NCBI RefSeq assembly: GCF_000348985.1
Contig: NC_035932.1
Location: forward strand, 474,563 to 538,562
Source of the DNA: Huiozyma naganishii CBS 8797
Taxonomy: Eukaryota > Ascomycota > Saccharomycetes > Saccharomycetales > Saccharomycetaceae
Direction: 5' to 3'
Length of the DNA stretch: 64,000 bases
The position numbers and the translations under genes were made by a program. The first letter of the stretch is position 1. Every line of letters begins with the position of its first letter. The notes under the pieces were generated by a model that saw only the letters and a list, made by a program, of their open reading frames with translations, was not told the DNA's origin and did not search any database. Shown one piece after another: positions 57,691 to 64,000 of the stretch.

Positions 57691-60274
57691 TCTGTTGTTG
57701 TTGTTCTTGCTAACTTGCTTGCTTGTTTGCTGTAGTGTCAAGAGGGAAGGATGAACTACTTGTCGTGTAATGTTCCTCCTTATATACGCTGATCTTTGCT
57801 TCCGCGATGCTCCACGGCATCAATATGCTGGCATAGTTCTGGAGCAGCGGTGTTAAACTCCAATGCTAGCCCCTTTCACATCAGATATCATCGGTACAAA
57901 CCTTCGAACTAAAGGACCGACACATTTCTTGTTCTTTCAGCACATAATCTTATCGCCGATGAGAAAACGTTTCGACATGGATATGATAGGGATAGAGAGA
58001 GAGAAGAATGGGTATACCGCACGAGCGCTTCTAAGGAAACCTTGGCAGTAGTTGGCGTGCAATCGTAGTCCGTAGTGTCCACTGTCTAGCTGGGTATTTC
58101 ACTCTGCGTCTACAATCGAGTGAACCACTAGCAGTTAACGGGCAAGGCTAAGGCTTTTTTGCCCACGTTCGCCCTTTCGAGTCCTGAGTTATCGCGGCCT
58201 CATAGCGGGCATCACTCTCTAGCGTGGATGTGTCAAACCGGTGGTATCATAACACCGTCGGAGGACAGGACAGCGAACTTTCGGTGTTTTCTTTCCATTT
58301 TCTATTTATTATAGCCCCTCACAACGGGGTTATAAATTGATATCAGAAGAATACAGGGTCCCAAGAAGGTATCACAGAGCGTGGGGAAAGCGATGCACAG
58401 GCGTGGGGCACAAGCGCGAGGCACACGCACTTAGATTTACAGGGGACAGGTTTACTGAAGAGTGGAAGCATTGGAACACACGACAAACCGCATTTCACAG
58501 CTAGCACATAATTGGCGGAACCAGGTCTACTACCTAAAGAGGAGTGCTTAGAAAAAAAAAAGAAGAGGGAAACTATGATGTGTATATTTTAAAAGCTACG
58601 AGGAACTTAAGTAATCGGCCAGTTTCAACAACGGTTACTCCACTTGGTGAAAAAGTATCAGCTCTTGTTTAACCCTCTCTAAACCGCGGAGTATTCGTTC
58701 TCAAAATCTTGCCAAACAATCAACTTTTTGGCAAATGATTACTCTGATCTCTAAGTACAACATATAATTAATTTACTGACGAGTATTTCTCACGTGCTGG
58801 CGGATGCCCTGCCGTGCCTGGATCTGTCAAGCTTCTTTGATGAATGTGTCAGGACTCGGATTGAACGGTTTAGTATGCACTTTTTAGCAATTAGGTAATT
58901 ATGTGCCTACTCTTCTCACTCACAATATAGAGCCGTAAAGGATCAGTCCAATTGCAAAATTGTCTCTACATGTACAATTCCACAAATCCTATACACCTGG
59001 GAAGATATTTTGTTCAGAGTATAATTTGGCAATCATAGGTATGCTATCCAAAGGAGGAATTTGTGAGAATAAATTGGGAACTCCCTTTGGGAACGGACTC
59101 ATGACCCGTTACCCTATCTAATACAGTACTGTAAAATATTATAAACCCATGTGAGAACAGCAACTCAAAACATGCGGATGGCCTGTTATCCGGAACGTAT
59201 ATAAACTGCAACGTATATGCGCCGACATCTTTCAAGACCGTCTCTAAATCGAGGAACAAACGAAGAAAAGAAAAGAGCGACAAGCAAATACAACTGATAT
59301 AACTAGATATATTCCGCATACGACGTAAATAAAAATATCAGACCGTCCTGACACACTCTAATCACACTTCACCTACTTTAGCTCTTACATATACATGGTT
59401 TTGTACCTGGTGTAGCTTAATTACTGTGTATAAATTTGTGCTGTTACAGCGGGATGACCGAGTTTGGGCTTGGGTTGTGGGAGCTAAACTAATTGCACGT
59501 TATTATGTTGCTGGGGGTGAATTTGGTTCCTTGTGTAAAGTTCTTATCCAGTATTGCACTTCAATGAGAATTTTGGAGTGAGGTTCGGCGCTCTTATTTT
59601 ACCAAACAGATTATTGCTTGGTTTCTCGTGTTACGAGTCTCAGGTAAAGTGCTCTTCCACAACGGCGCGCCTTGGTGGCCCCGCCTCAAGGTTCCACATA
59701 TGCAGGGTCACGATTTATTCGTTTTAGAAAGGCCGTTTCCCAAAATCTATACAGGAGGAAACTTTAATATTCAGCAGCGCGTTGTTCCAGCACCAGCTCC
59801 GTATTCTATATGATGCTATATTAATGATTTTAGGACACCGCCTATACCGCTCGAACGGGGAAGGGGTTCTATCCAGGGAAGAGATTTTTCCGACGCCGTG
59901 ATTCCTTTTCCGAAAGAGTTTATTGCGTGACAACCCCCCAACCTCTCTTTCCGCTTCGGGGCTTGGATACCGTGACCCACGGTTTTGTCAAATACTGTAA
60001 CAAGCCAGACCTTGGGAGTGATTGAACAATGCATACCAGGAAGATAAAGAGTCTGGTAGGAAGAGATTCAATAGCCGGTTATCCAGGATGGCCGATGTCG
60101 TTATAGAGCCCCCCCCCTTTACGAGAAATGGAACTAAGCGGGACCTTTAAAAAGTTCAGCATTCGAGGCAGTTCCGGGAGCAACTCCTGCCACATGCAGT
60201 GCCTTCGGGTCCTGCGCCGTTTTCACTGGCAGGAAACCAACAAGGTCTTGTATGTTCCAGCAAAAGTTTTATGA
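57691..60274. other. Gene-free subtelomeric interval
   Basis: About 2.6 kb without a supportable gene. It holds the ADH6-type promoter (TATATA near 57780) and then unique-looking sequence. An imperfect hairpin lies near 58311-58335 (stem ATAGCCCC / GGGGTTAT with a 7-base loop). A CCCCCCCC homopolymer occurs at about 60110-60118. A short frame near 60211-60280 (PAPFSLAGNQQGLVCSS) might be a further decayed piece of the adhesin below, but I cannot support it. No X-element, tRNA or LTR was confirmed. Confidence 0.5.
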
Positions 60275-61065
60275 AAAAGGGCTACATTATCTCTCGAAAA
60301 CACAAGTAGTAATACAGCTGTTACGGTTGTAATTTCAGATTATTATGACCATCCAGTAGTGAACGACGGACTCATAACTATAAATCGTGAAACACAGCTT
60401 TTTAATTCCACAATTGTGAATGCTGACTATGGAGAAATAATTAGTATCAGGGGAGAACTGTATGGATCTGGAGCTGTAGAAGTGAAAAATGGAATTTTGG
60501 AATTACTTTCGTCAATAATATCAGAAAGTCAGAACATCGTCTTGAAAAACTCCCTTATAGCCATAGACTCTCCTAATAATAACAGTGTTCTCGTTTATGG
60601 ACTAAAAAGTTCCATTGTTGTTTTCCCAGCCGAACAAGGTACAGATAGAAAGGCGACTGTTAAAAATGGAACAATATTTGTGGATATTGCGGGAACACCA
60701 TTAAAAATAAAAGACCTGGATAATATAATCACGATTTGCGACTTAACTCAAGAAGATATTACTCTTTCTGGCGGGGAACAACACAGGTGTTTCCTGGATT
60801 GCAGTTCAATGGTAAATATCCTGTTCCAGAGTCCGTAACCTCCACTGAAATACAAGGTGGTACGCTGACAGTAGAACACATCACATCCTATTCGAGGAGC
60901 ATGGTAAATGGAACGTGTGGGGTTGGAAGCACTGTGTACTCGACGGCATTTTCAACTTCTATCAGTGCAAATCCATCAAGCCACCGCTCCTCCAGTGTGA
61001 GTTCTTCTGTGTCCCATTCTTTCCGCACCTCGGTAGTGACCAACAGCAGTGTTGCATCGTCGATC
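60275..61065 (+). pseudogene. Remnant of an adhesin-like GPI cell-wall protein
   Basis: Without an ATG, an open frame from 60275 encodes a beta-rich, Asn/Ser-rich repeat pattern (PVVNDGLITINRETQLFNST, SGAVEVKNGILELLSS, NGTIFVDIAGTPLKI). This resembles the N-terminal beta-helix of fungal adhesins (Hyphal_reg_CWP-type). The frame stops at 60838. The coherent sequence shifts by one frame near 60775-60790 and continues as LQFNGKYPVPESVTSTEIQGG and a Ser/Thr-rich stalk (SSHRSSSVSSSVSHSF), which then runs without a stop into the Y' helicase. Missing start, internal frameshift and absent C-terminus mark it as broken. The family name is inferred from pattern, not from a search. Confidence 0.55.
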
Positions 61066-63915
61066 ATGTGGATGGTTTATATTGGTGCTGGTGGGCCTTA
61101 CAGGTTTCCTGAGATCCAGAAGCTGAAATTTGCCAGCAACGACAGAAACATCTTTGCGGATAACATCACGCGGTGTTTGGCGATTCGGACTGTGTACACC
61201 AAGGCACAGGTCGCCAAGCGGATGACGAAGCACTTGGACACGACAACCTCCCACTTTCTGTTTTTCTTTATTATGATTGTCGTGCCGCTCCGCAATCACA
61301 TCGCTGGGAGTGATTTCGCAGGGATGTCCCGTGACCTCTTCGATGAGATGGGCGCTAGAGTGCAAGGTCATCCTACCAACGCTGCTGGCCCTCTGGGAGG
61401 GGCGATGTCAGACAAGGACTTTTCGCAACAGGTCATCAAGAGCTTTTTGTTTGTTGACGTGCTGGCTGGAAAACTGTTAAAGTATGACTTCTTTAACAAG
61501 AGAACTCGCGACCACCCCTGCTCGGTTCACAAAGAGGGCCGTTTGACCTTCCGGGAGCTACGCCATGGTATCATCTTCTTCATGCGGAAGCACACGAATG
61601 TTGCACAGATTATTGCCGGTGCCAACGCTGTCGAGGAGTATGCCGGGCACACGGCCACCACAGGTCGCCAGGTCTATGCCGCGCCGGGAACCGTGATCGA
61701 CCACAACGAGAGCGAAGAGGCTATCGGCGATCACCAGATAGCCCTGGCGTGGCACAGATTTCTTGGACTTGAGATGGCAAAGAGTGTCGTGACAGTTACC
61801 GAGAAGGATAAGGCCAAGAAGGAGTACCGGCCTTATGGCGCCATGGGTGACCTGACCGCTGCGGGGAGGCTGCTGTACAACGATGCGTTTCAATTTCGGA
61901 AGGGACAGCAGGATATAGCCATTGATGTTTTTCTGGGTACCGAACAGCTGATCCCAGTGCAGGCTCTGCCAGGTTATGGAAAAACCGCGTTGTTCCAGAT
62001 TCCTTTAATTGCTCTGAAGAAGAAGAACCCTTTGCCAAAGGTCGTATCTTTCGTATTTGTGCCGTACATTCCATTGAAGGCCAACATGATTGACCGGTTA
62101 AGGGCGAAGGGCCAGCTTGAGGTCGGGGACGTCGCGGAGCTGCTGAAGAACGGTCCAAACGTCGGCGAGGACGCACTTATCGCCGATGTATACGTCGGTG
62201 CATTCCACGAGATGGGCACTGTTTCTTGTAAGGAACTGATTGATAATTGGTACAAAACTTTCAAGAACACCATTCTCGGGTTGGTCGTGCTCGACGAGTT
62301 CCATAACTTCGAAACGGAACTCACTTTCCGCGCAGAGGTGTACCAGTTAATTGATACTATTAATCTGGGACTGGCGTGGAAGGTTTTGGTGCTCTCCGGG
62401 ACCATTGGGAGGAGAAACTTCGCGGCGCCTTTGAAGAGATTGGGCTTTAAGAAGCCGTTGACTACAGAGCTGACGTTTGAGTCAAAGAGTTTTATCCGCA
62501 ATCTTGTCGAAGAACTTCCGCTTGGGAACTCCGTGAAGTGGTTTGGGGAGTGCGCTTCGTCTGACCAGTGCCTGAAAAAGGCTGTTGCTCTGGTAAACCA
62601 CTTTCTTGCTTCGGAGGAGAACTCGAAGGTTATTTTGGTGTGTCGCACGAGGGAGCACGTTGGTCTCTTGGCGACTGATCTTACACCACATGACCCTCTT
62701 TCCGTGCATGGTCGTATGAGCGGTGCGGATAAGGAGCAGATTATGCGGCGCTTCATCCAGGACCCCGCCAAAAGGGTCCTCGTCGGAACCAAGCTGGTAT
62801 CGGAGGGAATCGACGTGCAAAGCTTAGCCCTTGTTATCCTTGTTGACTACCTCCCTTCTATCGGCGAGTTCGTTCAAACTGCCGGGAGAATAAGGGGGGA
62901 CGGGTTGTGCCTGGTGCTTTGGTCTTCCGCCTGTCGGAACGACCCCGCCAAGGATCTGAACCCAGGTTGCTTGACCCCACAGTTAAACCGCTTTTACGAG
63001 CTGAGCCAAGAAGGACATGTGGGCTGTTGCGGCAACCTGGAGAGGGTGAATCCACTATCAGTCGACCTCGCTCAGCGGGTGTTTCCTAATATTCTCTCCT
63101 TCCCCTTATTACGGAAGGACAAGTGGGAGCAATTTGAAACAGCCTCGTTGAAAAGAGCTCGCACTGAACAGCCCTGGGAAGAAGACAGTGCAGCTGAAGA
63201 ATCCGAACTTTTCGGAATCGATATGTTCATTGGTCAGCCTGAGATGACTGAGTGCGTGGAGGGCTCGACCGTGGACAGTTCTGATGAAGAAAATGGGCGC
63301 ACTCCTGGCCCAGAGATCCGTCCTCATAAAGCTCCAAGAATTCAAAGTGGGGACCTGCACCGCCCGGAAAGACCTTTGCCCGCGAATAACAGGGTATATT
63401 CCAGCGGTGAAGATGAAGTGCCTTCTTTGGATGCAGCTGAGTACGGGGATGCCGAGCTGTGGCCTTCTCCTTCTATTGATGATGGCATGCCATGGGATCA
63501 GACCCAGCAAGATGATGCCCCAAGACATTCCAGGGATTCGCCGGTGACTGACTTGATTCCAGGTCCATTCTACAGCGAGCACGATGACGCTACGTCCCAA
63601 AGTATAGGACAGGAGCTGAGGGCTGCGTTTGGACCGGAACTGAGCCTGTACTACTTTCTAGACATTGAAGGAACGTACGAGACGGTGATGAAATTCTGGA
63701 ATCCCTATGAGTCCAATGTCGGTATTCCAAAGGTGAACGAACCTAAGTTCTGCTTCGTATGCATGGGCGGACAGCACTTCAAATGCGTCTGCCCAGAGTT
63801 TACCTCGCACAAGCAGAAGTACGTCGTCATAGTAATGCAACTTCTCGATATTCAGACGAACGCACTGTTAAGGAAATGTTCAGACGAAAGAAAAAGAGAA
63901 GCGCGTCATAGTTAA
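61066..63915 (+). CDS. Y'-element-type subtelomeric helicase (Yrf1-like), 5' end replaced
   Basis: Homologue of the S. cerevisiae Y' helicases. Similarity starts at MWMVYIGAGGPYRFPE (61066) and continues through the helicase core. Numbering from this Met: motif I LPGYGKT at about 301-307, DEFH at 410-413, SAT-like LSGT at 443-446, motif V VGTKLVSEGIDV, and motif VI QTAGRIR at 604-610. A CxxC...CxC cluster is near 896-909, before the stop at 63915. The frame is open upstream to 60736, into the adhesin remnant. S. cerevisiae Yrf1 (about 1,860 aa) has about 600 more residues before this point and several hundred after, so both ends differ. Transcription toward the right end fits a Y' transcribed toward its telomere. 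No promoter was identified. Confidence 0.85.
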   Translation: MWMVYIGAGGPYRFPEIQKLKFASNDRNIFADNITRCLAIRTVYTKAQVAKRMTKHLDTTTSHFLFFFIMIVVPLRNHIAGSDFAGMSRDLFDEMGARVQGHPTNAAGPLGGAMSDKDFSQQVIKSFLFVDVLAGKLLKYDFFNKRTRDHPCSVHKEGRLTFRELRHGIIFFMRKHTNVAQIIAGANAVEEYAGHTATTGRQVYAAPGTVIDHNESEEAIGDHQIALAWHRFLGLEMAKSVVTVTEKDKAKKEYRPYGAMGDLTAAGRLLYNDAFQFRKGQQDIAIDVFLGTEQLIPVQALPGYGKTALFQIPLIALKKKNPLPKVVSFVFVPYIPLKANMIDRLRAKGQLEVGDVAELLKNGPNVGEDALIADVYVGAFHEMGTVSCKELIDNWYKTFKNTILGLVVLDEFHNFETELTFRAEVYQLIDTINLGLAWKVLVLSGTIGRRNFAAPLKRLGFKKPLTTELTFESKSFIRNLVEELPLGNSVKWFGECASSDQCLKKAVALVNHFLASEENSKVILVCRTREHVGLLATDLTPHDPLSVHGRMSGADKEQIMRRFIQDPAKRVLVGTKLVSEGIDVQSLALVILVDYLPSIGEFVQTAGRIRGDGLCLVLWSSACRNDPAKDLNPGCLTPQLNRFYELSQEGHVGCCGNLERVNPLSVDLAQRVFPNILSFPLLRKDKWEQFETASLKRARTEQPWEEDSAAEESELFGIDMFIGQPEMTECVEGSTVDSSDEENGRTPGPEIRPHKAPRIQSGDLHRPERPLPANNRVYSSGEDEVPSLDAAEYGDAELWPSPSIDDGMPWDQTQQDDAPRHSRDSPVTDLIPGPFYSEHDDATSQSIGQELRAAFGPELSLYYFLDIEGTYETVMKFWNPYESNVGIPKVNEPKFCFVCMGGQHFKCVCPEFTSHKQKYVVIVMQLLDIQTNALLRKCSDERKREARHS

Positions 63916-64000
63916 TCGAGTAAAGGATCTGTTCAGCGAAAACCAAAATGTTCAGAAGTTTCTTCAGACGGAGGTTCAGACGAAAATCGAAGGTTCAGAA
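63851..64000 (+). repeat. Degenerate TTCAGACGAAA-type repeat running off the window
   Basis: The core TTCAGA(CG) or TTCAGC recurs at 63851, 63879, 63932, 63951, 63963, 63975 and 63994, often as GTTCAGACGAAA, with spacings of 12-53 bp. The first two copies encode the last residues of the helicase and the rest follow its stop. It looks like the edge of a minisatellite; the sequence is cut off at the window end, so the period cannot be fixed. Confidence 0.6.

Noticed and set aside
58175..58184. tRNA B-box-like TTTCGAGTCC
   Set aside because: No A-box at a proper distance and no acceptor stem could be folded around it on either strand.
57691..60274. Centromere or X-core element in the gene-free interval
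   Set aside because: No CDEI/CDEIII pair or recognisable X-core sequence was found by eye.
63851..64000. Telomeric repeat
   Set aside because: The core is neither TG-rich nor regular enough for a telomerase product; treated as a minisatellite edge.

Overview
This is a stretch of nuclear chromosome from a budding yeast of the family Saccharomycetaceae, running from an ordinary gene-dense arm (left) into a subtelomere (right). Nearly every gene is recognisable, and the order follows the left arm of Saccharomyces cerevisiae chromosome XIV (the YNL297-YNL329 genes), in inverted orientation. RPL25 (YOL127W) is interleaved, and a final block follows chromosome XV (YOL143-YOL149). In S. cerevisiae these two arms are whole-genome-duplication sisters. 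A mixture of the two, without the many other sister genes (RPL18, MCK1/YGK3, HRP1, TRM11, MDH2, ALR1), points to a post-WGD species with its own pattern of gene loss. The nearly balanced base composition and the Y'-type helicase would fit a high-GC Kazachstania such as K. naganishii; that species guess is an inference.

Layout. 1-5.5 kb: end of MON2, CLA4 kinase, TRF5/PAP2 poly(A) polymerase. 5.8-12.2 kb: frameshifted TOS6, intron-containing RPS19, YPT11, BXI1, intronless RPL25, MRPS18. 12.8-20.1 kb: KRI1, STB1, ZIM17, SKP2, then LIN1. 20.2-27.6 kb: a YSP1/SIP3 sterol-transfer protein, DAL82, ATP11, PHA2. 28.3-46.2 kb: YNL320W hydrolase, VNX1, frameshifted KRE1, FIG4, PFA3, EGT2, MDJ2, PEX6. 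46.4-56.5 kb: RIB4, NOP8, CTR9, PSF3, PEX11, SPT20, DCP1. 56.6-57.7 kb: an ADH6/7-type alcohol dehydrogenase, the last ordinary gene. 57.7-60.3 kb: gene-free subtelomeric DNA. 60.3-61.06 kb: a broken adhesin-like wall-protein gene. 61.07-63.9 kb: a Y'-element helicase fused in frame behind the adhesin remnant. From 63.85 kb a short degenerate repeat begins and runs off the window.

The genes are mostly housekeeping, with no operon logic, but several promoters carry readable signals. RPS19 and RPL25 have a Rap1 site plus a dense cluster of CTCTGCCTGG/CTAGGCAGAG motifs. KRI1, NOP8 and TRF5 have the PAC/RRPE pair of the ribosome-biogenesis regulon. TOS6 has SBF/MBF sites, as its name (target of SBF) predicts. 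EGT2 has Swi5/Ace2-like cores.

The most unusual items are the adhesin-Y' helicase chimera at the right end, with a tyrosine-recombinase-like motif in its N-terminal part; two GPI wall-protein genes (TOS6 and KRE1) that each need a one-base shift of the same sense; loss of the RPL25 intron; and the shared ribosomal-protein promoter motif clusters.
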